From NCBI RefSeq assembly GCF_003589595.1, contig NW_020653851.1, positions 23,962,326 to 24,026,325 of the forward strand: a stretch of DNA of 64,000 bases. Reading direction: 5' to 3'. The stretch is from Hyposmocoma kahamanoa. Its lineage: Eukaryota; Arthropoda; Insecta; Lepidoptera; Cosmopterigidae. Shown piece by piece: positions 50,856-61,642 of the stretch. The notes beneath the pieces are model-generated. The model saw only the letters and a program-made list of their open reading frames with translations, did not search any database and had not been told where the DNA came from. Position numbers and translations under genes: made by a program. The stretch's first letter is position 1; each line of letters begins with the position of its first letter.

Positions 50856-51927
50856 AACTCAAAGAAGGTACCAAGGTTCAATGGTTTAGTTTTGGTTTGG
50901 TTAAGAACGTATATTTGAATTGGGCTATCGTGACGGACTATTGCACTTATATCTTTTCGTTAAGGGCGCGTTCAAATTAGCCGCCGTTAGAAGCGCTACG
51001 CGTTTGACCAATTTTCCCATGCCTTTTTTTATCCAGTCGATTGGAATAACTGGCGGAACTATCCCATATCACAGAGTATTATTTTACATTCCGCATGGTT
51101 GCTTCCGTCTGTGATTGGTTATTTATTATTATGAAATGGGAGGGGTTAGCGCGTCACTTCGGCTGTGCAATTGGTACAAACAAGAAGCACGTCGAAAGTC
51201 GCTTTTAGAGATCTTTGAAAAGATTTTCAAAGAATTTCTTTCAAACAATCCAGGGAGAGGTTTTCTTTATTAGGCCAGTGTCATCAAGTGACATAAACCA
51301 AAGAACACGAAAGGACTTTTTGTCAGTTTGTCAGCAGACCAGCACCGGCCGAAAAGGTCGCATTACTATTTATCTGTATAACAGGAGTTGTTTCGAAACT
51401 TTCCGTATTTATTATTCAAATACAAAAGAAGAAGAAAAGTAATTACGAGAAAGGAAGCAAAAACATGAACAGTAACTTATTAAGAACCTGTAATTAAGTG
51501 AGTCGAAAATAATTACAGCGAAGTTAAAGTTATAAAAATTGAAGACGTCTTAGTGCCAATGTCTTTCAAAATGTTAATAAAAATCCCGCAGGTTCGAGCT
51601 AAGTTTAACTAATCTAATTAGAGAAGTAACAGTGTAAACAGCTTGCGAGGAGGCGGAGGGGGCTGAACGACGACGGCGGGGAGGCTTAATTTGATTCCAT
51701 TTAATTACTTTCCGATTGTACCGATGATTAATGCCGATATCGACAGATTGTCAACAGTAACAGCACTGGAGGTAACAATATATTCTCAGCCACTATCGTA
51801 ACTATTAACCAATATCGCCATCTTCATTAACAGCCGTATGTAATATTTATGCGCGTATCTGAAACTTGCGATTTTACTAAACGAGTTTGATATGGGCAAC
51901 AGCTAAAGATTTTTCTTTTTTGATTTC
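50856..51927. other. 1.1 kb without recognised gene
   Basis: Mixed composition. Inverted and direct CCAAT-like motifs (GATTGG, CCAAT) occur at 51000-51170. A 75-codon open frame at 51215-51442 has no recognised motif. Confidence 0.35.
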
Positions 51928-52143
51928 AAGTAACGGGACGAACAAATTGTGATGTAACCGACATAACACTCGCAGTGCCACTCAGAGCTTTAAATCGCAA
52001 AGATCTGAGGGGCACTATCACTGCGCCCGTCATCCTGAGACATGAAGTTGACGAGTCCCACATTCCTGTAGTTTCAACCGCACATTACTGCTTAGCAGTA
52101 GAAATTGGTATAATTGCTGTACTTCCTTGCACGACGTCAGTAG
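51928..52143 (-). mobile_element. RepA copy with internal deletions
   Basis: AAGTAACGGGACGAACAAAT, CAGTGCCACTCAGAGCTTTA, AATCGCAAAGATCTGAGGGG, CACATTACTGCTTAGCAGTA and ACTTCCTTGCACGACGTCAG in reverse. Confidence 0.83.
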
Positions 52144-52261
52144 ATTCCCCGAACTGTAGTGTTTGTAATATCAGAGAAGATTACCACGCTTTAGTGGAAG
52201 ATACCCGGATCAAAGTGGACCGAAGACGGATAGAAGTAAAGACTGGAATCAGACTAAGATA

Positions 52262-52412
52262 ATACTCGTAATAATAGTAATAATGCACACACTCAAAGCC
52301 CCGCACTAGGGAAACTAGGGCGCCATGGATACACACATAAACAACCACAAATTACACTCAAACTTACGAGAGAAATAAATGTAGGCCATACAAATATTTC
52401 TTCGGGCCCGGC
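52262..52412 (-). mobile_element. SINE-P, head missing
   Basis: TAATAATGCACACACTCAAA, GCCCCGCACTAGGGAAACTA, CATGGATACACACATAAACA, AATAAATGTAGGCCATACAA and TTCGGGCCCGG in reverse. It stops at the B box, so the tRNA-like head is gone. Confidence 0.82.
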
Positions 52413-53184
52413 AGTTAATTTATTAATACTTTTGTTACTCAAAGAAAGATTGCTAAGTAATATTAAGGACGATCTGTAACGATCAGGGACATTATCACAA
52501 AGCTATAAAATTCTTGTTTAAATACAAAATTTAAAAAAGCTGAAAATCGATTCCCAGATATATTTATTCAAATCTACTTAATTATGACGGGAGTTGTACC
52601 ACATGTCCATGTTGTGAATTTTAAATTTAATTTCTTTGGTACAATGCTTTTATTACCCTTTAAAAACCAAGCGAGTTATTTTTTTAAACACCAGATATAA
52701 AACTCTAAATAAAAATAGAATTCACCGGTACTGTACTTAAAATTCTATCGTCTGTTCCTTTTTAATTAAAGTTGACATTTCAATTTGACTAATTGGTAAT
52801 CAGAGATGATAGATGTGACGTTCCCTAACTGGTTGATCTACAACTGTCTGTTAGAATCGTTAAGTGGTTTTTAAATTCGATCTCGAGACGAAAGAGCATT
52901 TCAGATTTTAGTTATTTATTCCTTGTATTTGACTGACCCCTTATCTCGCCGAGACACAGGATACCAAAAAATAAAAACGCTGTCGAGTCAAACGACCTTA
53001 ATTTCTCTGTGTTACAGATCTTTTGTATTAGATTTTTCGGCTTTTATAGGCGTAAGCGTTACTTGTGAGAGACTTATGAAACTTCTCACTCAGCCAGATT
53101 CGTAAGGTCTACCAACTCGATCTGTTGGTATTGCGGCCCTAGTTTGGTATGTTGATGCAGGTTCGAGTCCTATCCAGCAGTAGT
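52413..53184. other. Gene-free stretch
   Basis: No gene recognised. A lone B-box-like AGGTTCGAGTCC occurs at 53158-53170 without an A box. Confidence 0.35.
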
Positions 53185-53237
53185 CCATCAGGCGCACGAC
53201 TTGTTCGTCCCGTCACTTGATATTACAACAAAAAACC
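53185..53237 (+). mobile_element. RepA 3' scrap
   Basis: CCATCAGGCGCACGACTTGT, TCGTCCCGTCACTTGATATT and ACAACAAAAAA. These are the last 50 bp of RepA, nearly unchanged. Confidence 0.8.
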
Positions 53238-54278
53238 CGCATTTCAGGTTGTGGTAATATTCGCTACCTGTGTTCTTGAAGTTTACGTAAATATACTTTG
53301 CCTATTCCAATCCGCAATAATAAAACAAATCGCGCAAGTTTTCACAACAATTTGTCGCCTGTCACCGTCAAGGTGAACATTTTTATTAAACAGAAATATG
53401 AAAAATTGTCATGACAATTAAACTTTCTAAATTTTTCGCCGTCGTCGTTGCCTTTTATCGCACAGAGCCGGAAACATTCGAAAAATAAATTGTATATTTA
53501 TGCCGCGGTCGACTTCAAGCGCATAAAAGCTCAGCTTTCTTAAAAATCTCTTAATAAAGCTTAAAATACGAAAAAGCTCTGCTTTTATTATGATAAGTCA
53601 TGATAACAGATAAATAACGCGGAACATCCTTTTTTAACGTTTTATTCACAAAAAGAAATACGATTAATTCATTATCATCAGCCTTGGAATTACTACTGGA
53701 TATATTTAGGCTTATGCCCGAGGTTTGGGCAATTCATCACGCTTTTGCATAAGTCTCTTGTCTCCCATTTACTACCTGTGATTTTTACGATGTCGTCTAC
53801 CCATTTCGTTTCTTGGTCAACATAGTCGCTTTATTTCATCTGTTATCACTACATTAATTTAACAACAGTTCAAGATGTCGTTGTTAAAAAAATGATTGTC
53901 GATGTTAGTACCAATGCCTACGGTAATAAATTGACGATAATGTTACGCCTTAATAATTTAGTTCTTCTATTGACTATTTTACTACCACTGTGGATCTTTC
54001 TATGGGATTGACACTCTACTCCGACACACTCACTGTTAACTAGAGGCATAAAAAAGCCTTTACCAAGGCTAGGCAGCTCAGTCTGGATCCGATGTTGAAT
54101 TTGGAATATACTAGTGAATTTATTCGTAATAAAGGCCTGATAAGTGAAAACGTAAATGGATTTTATTTAACGGTTACTATATATGTATGTGTATTTTTTT
54201 ATGATGACACGCATCGGACCAGGGATCAGGAGACGAAGCGGGGAGTGGAGCTGTGGTGCAAAAGTAAATGGATCCAAA
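53238..54278. other. 1 kb without recognised gene
   Basis: Mostly AT-rich. A short GC-rich AGGAGACGAAGCGGGGAGTG (54219-54238) belongs to the segment shared with 50435-50482. Confidence 0.35.
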
Positions 54279-54472
54279 GATCCAAGGAACACTGCCACTG
54301 CGCCCGTCACCCTGAGCCATAAGTTGGTGAGCTCCATGTACTTGAAATTTCACCAGTACCCTTTATAAGCGGATCGCAGTAATGCTCACGTTACTGTTTG
54401 GCGATACGAATAGATAAGGTTGCAATACTTCACTGAACGAACGCTTTCACAACGAGCTTTACTGGTTGTAAT
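54279..54472 (-). mobile_element. RepA copy, partial
   Basis: GATCCAAGGAACACTGCCAC, TGCGCCCGTCACCCTGAGCC, ATGCTCACGTTACTGTTTGG and CGCTTTCACAACGAGCTTTA in reverse. It is more diverged than average. Confidence 0.78.
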
Positions 54473-55659
54473 AATATATACTCATGCAAATGGCCTCTTT
54501 TTGGGGTAGGCAAAGACTATCGACGTATTTCTTTCTTCAATCTACTTTCATTTTTCCATCATGTTTTAAACTGTTTGGTAATGATTTATTGAAATAATTT
54601 TAATGTGTAATGCAATCCCAGTTACACAACCTCGCATAAACAAATGAACAACGAATTCTAATTGATTCATTATTAATCACGCTAAATAGATATTATTGAA
54701 CGAGTATTTACGATGACTTACGATTCAGAGCAATAAGTTATCAACTATTTGAAGGTTTACGTGTTCCCTACAATCAGTTAATGTGTTGCCGAAATCACGT
54801 TGAAATGGGTTCTGCACTTACATGGCATTAACAGTCTATACAACCTCATCTGAGGTTTTGGTTGATTCCGCATAAAGAGAATGTTGAATCAATCGCGAAA
54901 GTGAAATTTATGATATATACAGTAATCTGTATATATCTATCTATACGGTGTGAAAACATGATTTCTAAAAATTTTCACTATAGAAAAAAACACAAACTTA
55001 CCTCGAAATTTTGTAGAAAAACTTCTGTGTTCAGTATCTACTTTTCATAGACCTATGATATTTTTTTAATATCAATTGAAGTACATAGAACACGTATACT
55101 ATACGATATACACTTTTCAAACGGCTTTAGTTCCGTTTGTACAAAATTAAATTCTGAAATAAAACCGGTGCCGTTTGGCGCGTCGACGTGGAAAAAAATG
55201 CATTTGAGCTGAATAGGTGTTGACTCCTAAAGAAAAGAACTACTTTACTGTTACTACTACGTAGGAAGGAAGTTTTAAAAATGGCGGACATTATGTCATT
55301 TATATCTAAGTAAATAAAATTATGAGCACAATCCGCACTTTTTTATAAAATGATGAAATAGTAACCTAAATACACTACATTTAATTATATTCTCCATTAC
55401 ATCACATAAGTGTACTTATTTTCAAAAATAATTGCCATACCGCCCTGTCGAATGTCCCTACATCACTACCGCTCGTTTTGTCATTTTACTGGCATCAGTT
55501 GTACTCAAATCAATCGATAATTAATTATTCTATGAATTGTTCATTTTGCAATGTGAAGGCCACAAACTAATCGACAGCGAGAGACGGCGGCGCGGTGGCG
55601 CGATCTCGATACTATGACATAACGTTTTTATAGTACCTACATATTTTATTCTGTACGAG
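54473..55659. other. 1.2 kb gene-free stretch
   Basis: No recognised feature. A GC-rich GACGGCGGCGCGGTGGCGCG lies at about 55583-55602. Confidence 0.35.
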
Positions 55660-55865
55660 TTAAAACGAGAAAAAAAGAGTTATCAAGGGAGCTAGAGGAC
55701 GCGAACCGGTACTTTAAACAAAGAAAGCAAAAAGGAGAGTTTCGTCGAAATTACGAAGACACAATCCGGATAAGCTCTACGGTAACGCTAGAATGACCGT
55801 GGAAACGCTTGACTGTATTCTTGGAAATATCAAGCTAGAATTGGAATCATGCTTTAATTCTAAAC
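55660..55865 (+). pseudogene. PIF/Harbinger-like transposase N-terminal relic
   Basis: Frame 1 reads KELSRELEDANRYFKQRKQK, GEFRRNYEDTIR. After a frame change, KLYGNARMTVETLDCILGNI, KLELESCFN follows. The order (basic/aromatic GE(F/Y)--LY--L, then FRM--ETFDYIL--I) is that of the N-terminal part of Harbinger (HARBI1-like) transposases. The catalytic DDE region is not present downstream. One frameshift and an abrupt end. Homology is by pattern only. Confidence 0.45.
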
Positions 55866-55929
55866 AAATAGAATCTCTCTGCTTCTCTTTATAGTGACTC
55901 TATTCTATTTTTATGGCCGATGTGTTTGC

Positions 55930-56450
55930 TGTTCCATATTGGTGGCCTTCCTAAAACAGCTAAAATTATTTCCTCCGGCGACATCTCTAAATTTGATTGA
56001 TCGAAAAATTTGTGTGCCGCCGCCAACAAAATTAAAATTAAAGTCTTCTAATTTAAGTATTAAATTATATAATAAATTACTTAAGGACATAAAAAGCGAA
56101 GAGAATAACTGCAATTTTATTAAATAATTAAGAAAAAAATTAATTGACAAATGTACATTATATATTATACAATTCAAAAATATTTTGATGATAAACTACT
56201 CTAAAATAAAATTGCGATCAACTTTGATCCAAATACTATATTGTATATCACTTAATTTTACTTATGACGATTTGTAATAATTTCTAAATTTTAAAATTAA
56301 AAAAAAATCTAATTTTAAATGAAATAATAATGTAATTAATTGTAATACAAATTTAGATTTATTTAGAATATAGATTGCTGTGCCTTACGAGGTTTACGTT
56401 TGATCTGTACTGACTAATTTAAGACAATAAAATGTTTTGATTTGATTACT
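55930..56450 (+). pseudogene. LINE 3' end: C-terminal scrap plus UTR
   Basis: The frame at 55894-56127 ends KLKLKSSNLSIKLYNKLLKD, IKSEENNCNFIK, resembling the SF---KLYN-LP--IK---N---FK block that closes Jockey/CR1-type proteins. The UTR then runs through ATAGATTGCTGTGCCTTACG, AGGTTTACGTTTGATCTGTA and ends GACAATAAAATGTTTTGATT, TGATT. Coding similarity is weak, the UTR ending more convincing. Confidence 0.5.
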
Positions 56451-56459
56451 TTGACGACC

Positions 56460-56650
56460 AAGCTGATTAACTGCTTGCACTCTGGACGCTGGGTGAGGAG
56501 GTTCTGGGTTCCAGGTAGGACCAATTTCCTCCTACTTGGTCTGGTTGTTCTGGATAGAGGCCCGGAATTAAATCCGTATAGTACAGGAAGTTCTATAGTT
56601 TGAGATCATGTAATTGGTGTGTTTGTTTATTACGTAACATTACTATTATT
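56460..56650 (+). repeat. Dispersed repeat shared with 26740-26890
   Basis: GATTAACTGCTTGCACTCTG, TTCTGGGTTCCAGGTAGGAC and AGTTTGAGATCATGTAATTG. GGAGGTTCTGGGTTCCAGG has a B-box flavour, so it could be SINE-related, but no A box is clear. Confidence 0.35.
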
Positions 56651-57013
56651 GGGTCCCTTTTGATCGCTATTAAGTTACACGTTCTTGACGTATGTTCACC
56701 CTCTTAAATGTCCGCCACAAAGCCAGATACTGTCGATAAACTGATAAGGTAAATCTGTTGATCGACATATTTGATTTTCAGTAACATGAATGCTTCACTA
56801 AATATCATGGTTCGGATTACATTTGATAATTTTAATGAAAATATTGTAGTTATACGTTGCGAAAAGGGAAGTTAATTGGATATAAAACTATTTGTTCAGA
56901 AATAAAATTGTATTATTAGCAAAGCTTAGGGCTCTGTAAAGGTTTGTCTATCGTGACCATGAAACCTTCTAATGGCGCCAAAGATAATACACATTGAATT
57001 AAGTTTGACAAGT
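56651..57013. other. Gene-free stretch
   Basis: No recognised feature. Confidence 0.35.
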
Positions 57014-57296
57014 TAGTAGCAGTAGAGCTTCTTGTGAAAGAGTTCGTCCAGGAAAGCACTGCCACCTTACCTATTTCTGCCGCCAAGCAGTAATATGAAC
57101 ATTATTGCGTTCCGGTTTCGAAGGGTAAGGGTGCTAGTGATATTATAAGCATATGCAACTTGTCAATCAGGCGCTGTGGCAGTCAGATCTTTACAATTTA
57201 AAGCTCTGAGTGGCACTGCAACTGTTATGGACAGGCGTGTAGCTTACCATCAGGCGCACGACTTGTTCGTCTCGTCAAAGATATTATAAAAAAAAC
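57014..57296 (+). mobile_element. RepA copy, full length
   Basis: TTAGTAGCAGTAGAGCTTCT to CTCGTCAAAGATATTATAAA and an A tail. A shortened middle joins ACTTGTCAA directly to TCAGGCGCTGTGGCAGTC. Confidence 0.88.
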
Positions 57297-57597
57297 CTCA
57301 TGTCCTTGCAAAATAATCGTTTTGTACCCAGGGCGCTGCGTGAGGCCATTGAGATTAAAAACATCCTAATTTCAACTGAGAAAATGTTTTTTTCGTTAGG
57401 GATCCAGAATTCCCTTTCATAAAAAAATCCCAAGAAGCTATAAGACTGCTGTATTAATATAGTGTTTTATTTTATTTCTAATTGCTTCTTAAATGGTAAA
57501 AATAAAATATTTTTGTAAAACGTACGTAGCATAAATGGAAATGTTCTTCTGTAAATTAAACTTTATAATTTAACTAATGATTTGCATTAATATTAGA
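57297..57597. other. Gene-free AT-rich stretch
   Basis: No recognised feature. Confidence 0.35.
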
Positions 57598-57768
57598 CAT
57601 AAATGGTCGATGAGTTTACCATGGCGGTCAGCTGTGACAATGGGACCTATAAAGGGCCTTAGACTATTTTTTCCATCCTCTAAGGTAAAGGGCTCGAAAC
57701 GTTGGTTTGTTGAAAAAAATAAATATACGCGACGTAGATTCGAAAAAATAGTTTCATTTGCAACATAA
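57598..57768 (-). mobile_element. RepD copy with internal insertion
   Basis: TGTGACAATGGGACCTATAA, AGGGCCTTAGACTATTTTTT, CGAAACGTTGGTTTGTTGAA and AATAGTTTCATTTGCAAC in reverse. A short extra segment (CCATCCTCTAAGGTAAAGGG) duplicates part of the family sequence. Confidence 0.72.
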
Positions 57769-58274
57769 GAACTTAAAGTTCTTTTTTCCCGTCACTGTAT
57801 CTAGTTAATATTGACTTATCTGTACAATACGATGTAATGTGTTAATTTGCCAAAATACATTAATTATACAAATCTTAAGTAGAATTCGGTACATTGTATC
57901 CAAGCAAGCAGGCGCGCAAATATTAATGGCATTTACATTTGTCCTCCACAGTTAATTGCGTTTCAAATAATTTAAAGCAACGGTGTTTGTAGATTCTTAC
58001 AAATTCTTTATTTTTTACTCTAGTCCGTATGATTTAGAGTTTTTCGAGTTTTTATTACTTTACACAAAAATAGACCACTGCCCATGCTAGCTAATAAATA
58101 AAAAATAAAAAAATAAAAAAATAAAAATATTTCAATTCAAATAATTGCAGTCCATATTTCATATTTCAAATTCTATTATTATCATATTACTTATATCATA
58201 TGTTTAAAATTTAGATAATTAAAACTGAATTAAAAAGAAAAACATTCATAATTAAAAACTGAATTGACTATTAT
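57769..58274. other. Gene-free AT-rich stretch
   Basis: Includes an AAATAAAAAAATAAAAAAAT run near 58095-58130. Confidence 0.4.
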
Positions 58275-58722
58275 CTCAGTACAGAGTACTAAAAAAACCG
58301 ATCTCAAAAGTAAGTGGAATCACATATAATTACCAAGTTTTATTGAAATCGGTTACCGGAAAGTGCGCAATTCATCCCCTTGTTCGCCACTATACGGGAC
58401 TTGACACAGGAGATAATAAAAATCGGTTCTCACTATTCACAGTATATAGAGAGAAAAACGGCTTGAATTGGAGAATAGCAAAATCAACCAATAAAATAAT
58501 TGATCCTTGTAATAAAATTTAGGCGCTATTTATAAAAATGTATCTTCATGCGTGAGCAGCCATCTTTGGAGGTGGATGATTTTCTTCAAAATTAAAACTC
58601 TTTCCAACAAAAAAAGAATCATGAAAATCGGTTCATAAACACTGGAGTCATCGCGTAACATACATAAAAAAACATACAGTCGAATTGTGAACATCCTCCT
58701 TTTTTTGAAGTCGGTTAAAAAT
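58275..58722 (+). mobile_element. RepB, full length
   Basis: TCTCAGTACAGAGTACTAAA, AACCGATCTCAAAAGTAAGT, GTTTTATTGAAATCGGTTAC, CACTATACGGGACTTGACAC and CTTTTTTTGAAGTCGGTTAA. All blocks are present. Confidence 0.9.
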
Positions 58723-58724
58723 CT

Positions 58725-58992
58725 ACAGATGGTTAGTAACAAAATTACTTATGATCTTATGTGTTTGTAATGACATGCAAGTGACAAGTGCATATACGGA
58801 CAGTCGAATCTGCCCGCTATCATGCGTAGGATGATGTTGGGGCTGGCCCGTACCCTGCTCACCAGTGCCGATGCACGTTTGCGAATGATCGTGTAGAAGC
58901 AACGGACTTGCGCTGCTGCGAACATGCCCGAGGCGCTACAGTACCGGGCCAGCACCATCAACACTCTAAACGCATTATTGTATTGGACACGG
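58725..58992 (-). pseudogene. LINE-beta RT C-terminal fragment
   Basis: The minus strand reads WALRVQYNNAFRVLMVLARY, CSASGMFAAAQVRCFYTIIR, KRASALVSRVRASPNIILRM and IAGRFDCPYMHL. This is the continuation of the LINE-beta C-terminus (compare VQYNNGFRMLMGLPRFCSAS at 30991-31050). It is uninterrupted for about 80 codons but has no start and no RT core. Its N-terminal break coincides exactly with the edge of the minisatellite at 58990. Confidence 0.75.
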
Positions 58993-59190
58993 AGGGCCCA
59001 TTCGACTTTTGAGAGTACTCCTCCGAGAGTACTAGCACGTCATACGACTTTTGAGAGTACTCCTCCGAGAGTACTAGCACGTCATACGACTTTTGAGAGT
59101 AGGTACTTCTACGAGAGTACTAGCACGTCATACGACTTTTGAGAGTACTTCTACGAGAGTACTAGCACGTCATACGACTTTTGAGAGTAC
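58990..59190. repeat. 42-bp minisatellite, 4.5 copies
   Basis: Unit CATACGACTTTTGAGAGTAC, TCCTCCGAGAGTACTAGCAC, GT. The third unit carries a 4-bp insertion (GAGAGTAGGTACTT). Copies 1-2 have TCCTCC and 3-4 TTCTAC. Each unit contains GAGAGTACT twice, so it arose by internal duplication. The copies are nearly identical and hence young or homogenised. Confidence 0.95.
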
Positions 59191-59220
59191 TAGCTAATCC
59201 CAGCTAGAATTTAGTGTCAA

Positions 59221-60188
59221 CATTTTATTTCAAAGGTAAGCAAATTATGCTTAAAATCGTCACATTTATCATAATTTTTAAAGCCAAACTTTCTTGTCGT
59301 TTATTCTCTCTGTAGTAAAGCCTTTACATGACTTTTGGTGACAAACATCTTTTGGTGTCTTATTATAATACCGAATAACTTGCCCCACAAAAGAACCGCG
59401 AACCCTTTGTAGTCTTAAAGCGAGTTACCGATGGAGAAGCGGTGAAAACTATCTTGCTAGATCAAATGGTTTAGGTATTTACTATTATAAACGACCTTAC
59501 AATATAATATACGACACACCCAAGGATATTGTCGAAATAATGTATTTATTCGTTACACAATACGATGTTATTTATCCGATTCGAAAACTAATATTTAGGA
59601 ATAAATTATCTAACTTTGCACACAGGTAATTTTTGTATGGAAATACCTATTACTCTTTAAGTATAAAGAGAACCTGCTAAATTTTGGTTTTCAACTGAAG
59701 CCCTACACATAGGAAATGAAACTATTTTTCGTTTGGTTGACTGAACCGTGACAATGGGACCTGTAAAGGGCCCGAAACTAAAATAGTTTCATTTCCTATG
59801 TGTAACAATCGCGAAAACCTAAGAACTCGATATGAAGCCCTACAGTTATTAAATTCACATTTATACTAAAATTTTAAAATTGCTCAGCGGTTTAACGACA
59901 CGCCGTGTGTCCCGCTGCCCCGTCAGTCGCCATTGGGCACTCTTCAACATCAGGTCTATGTCAAATTTCATCCGCCTGTTCTTATGTTATTCATATTATT
60001 TCCAGCACGCGGGTTGAGGGACGCGAGGGGCGGTCCCTTCACCTACTAAAATACAGGCTTGCATTGAAATACCTCGCCATAACTTCGGTAACACAAGCTT
60101 TCATTTTTGTCTAGTATTAAAATTATGTACGTCCCTCCGTTTATTATACAATTCATTAAACTGACGCACAAAAAGTATATAATTGTAA
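59221..60188 (+). mobile_element. RepE, longest copy, 5' part
   Basis: AGGTAAGCAAATTATGCTTA, GCCCCACAAAAGAACCGCGA, GAACCTGCTAAATTTTGGTT, CACGCCGTGTGTCCCGCTGC, CAGTCGCCATTGGGCAC, GCACGCGGGTTGAGGGACGC and CTTCGGTAACACAAGCTTTC. It is interrupted by a RepD unit (59707-59832) and by RepB at 60189. No open frame is preserved, so coding origin and class are unknown. Confidence 0.7.
59707..59832 (-). mobile_element. RepD insertion with 11-bp target duplication
   Basis: A 126 bp unit sits inside RepE, flanked by TGAAGCCCTAC on both sides (59696-59706 and 59833-59843). Its minus strand runs CGAGTTCTTAGGTTTTCGCG, ACACATAGGAAATGAAACTA, TTTCGGGCCCTTTACAGGTC and CCATTGTCACGGTTCAGTC. Arms 59705-59728 and 59780-59803 form a perfect 24-bp inverted repeat. 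Confidence 0.85.
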
Positions 60189-60640
60189 TCTCAGTACAGA
60201 GTACTAAAAAAACCGACCTCAAAAGTACGTGGAATTACGTCTATTTGCTAAGTTTATTGAAATATCCCCTAGTTCACCACTATACAGGACTTGACTGGAG
60301 ATAATAAAAATACGTTCTCACTACGACACTCAAAGTATATTGAGAGAAAAACGCCTTGAATTGGAGAAATAGCAAAATCAACCATTAAAGTAATTGCTCC
60401 TAAATTAAAGTTAGGCGCTATTTATAAAAATGAACTTTCATGCGTGAACAGCCACACTTCGAGGTGGATGCTTTTCTTCAAAATGAAATGGGACCACTAT
60501 GGAAGTACTCCCTTACCAACAAAAAAAGAATCATGAAAATCGGTTCACAAATACTGGAGTTATCGCGTAACATACCTACAATAAAAGAATAAAAAGAACA
60601 CAGTCTAATTGAGAACCTCCTCCTTTTTTAAAGTCGGTTA
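60189..60640 (+). mobile_element. RepB, full length, inserted in RepE
   Basis: TCTCAGTACAGAGTACTAAA to TTTTTTAAAGTCGGTT. RepE continues on both sides (AATTGTAA before, AAAAATAAACTGTGATGC after), matching the uninterrupted ATTATAAATAAACTGTGATG at 20502-20521. Any target duplication is no longer than about 3 bp (TAA). Confidence 0.9.
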
Positions 60641-60725
60641 AAAATAAACTGTGATGCAATATGCCTATTTCTTTAAAAATCTCCTCAAATGAGATACGTG
60701 AGTTTAATTTTAAAATCGCTTTAAC
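60641..60725 (+). mobile_element. RepE, 3' part
   Basis: AATAAACTGTGATGCAATAT, CCTCAAATGAGATACGTGAG and TTTAATTTTAAAATCGCT match 20508-20590 and complete the interrupted copy. Confidence 0.7.
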
Positions 60726-60805
60726 CGCACGCTTCATCAAATTAAGATCAGAGAATAATAAAGAGAATTTGGAAACTCTCTTTAGTATAATTACTTAAAA
60801 GATAA

Positions 60806-61118
60806 TAGTAGCAGCAAATCTCCTTGTAAAAGAGTTCGTTCAGGGAAGTACTGCCATCAGCCTCGTTCTGCCACCAAGCAGTAATGTCAGCATTACTGTG
60901 TTCCGGTTTTGAAGCGTAAGAGTGCTGATGAAATTACAGGCACATGGGACTTGTCAACTTGTGTCTCAGGGTGACGATCGCAGTGGCAGTGCCCCTCAGA
61001 TCTTTGCGATTTAAAGCTCTGAGTGGTAATGCAACTGTTATGACGGGTACGTACAGACGGGTAGCTTACCATAAAGCGCACGACTTGTCGTCCTGTCACT
61101 TGATATAATAATAAAAAT
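60806..61118 (+). mobile_element. RepA, full length
   Basis: TAGTAGCAGCAAATCTCCTT to TCCTGTCACTTGATATAATA, with an ATAATAAAAATC tail. All inner blocks are present, with a short extra GACGGGTACGTA near the 3' end. Confidence 0.9.
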
Positions 61119-61361
61119 CAATTTAATTATATCCCTATGTAATTTTGATTGTTTACATTTCTTAAATTTAAAAAATGAATTAACTTCTCATTTATCAAGT
61201 TTGTAGTAGTCACAATATAACCTACGCCAGCATCGACCTATTGCCTCGTTCTTTCCATTTCGGTAAGGACATGATGTTCTCCTTAACCTTGACATATAAT
61301 TGGACTACATACAGGCATAGTTTCTATTTTATCTAAAAAAATTTAGAGGGACAAATGGTCA

Positions 61362-61450
61362 GTGTGCCTAACAGTTGTGGGTAGACGTGTCGCTTACCAT
61401 CAGGCGCACGACTTGTTGGTCACGTCACTTGGTATTATAAAAAAAAATAT
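61362..61450 (+). mobile_element. RepA 3' fragment
   Basis: CTAACAGTTGTGGGTAGACG, TGTCGCTTACCATCAGGCGC, ACGACTTGTTGGTCACGTCA and CTTGGTATTATAAAAAAAAA. Confidence 0.83.
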
Positions 61451-61642
61451 AAGTCTCTTTATCAATGTTAATCCATTATACGTTTCACTGCTGCACACGG
61501 GCATCGGTTGAGGTCATAGTCAGCGTTCACTTCACATGTTCGTCAAGCGTTGTGAATTTCTCCGACGTGTAGGTTTCATAATATTGAAGTTGTAGGCACA
61601 TACCGTTACAAAGATTTGAACCGTCGATCTCTCATTGGAGAA

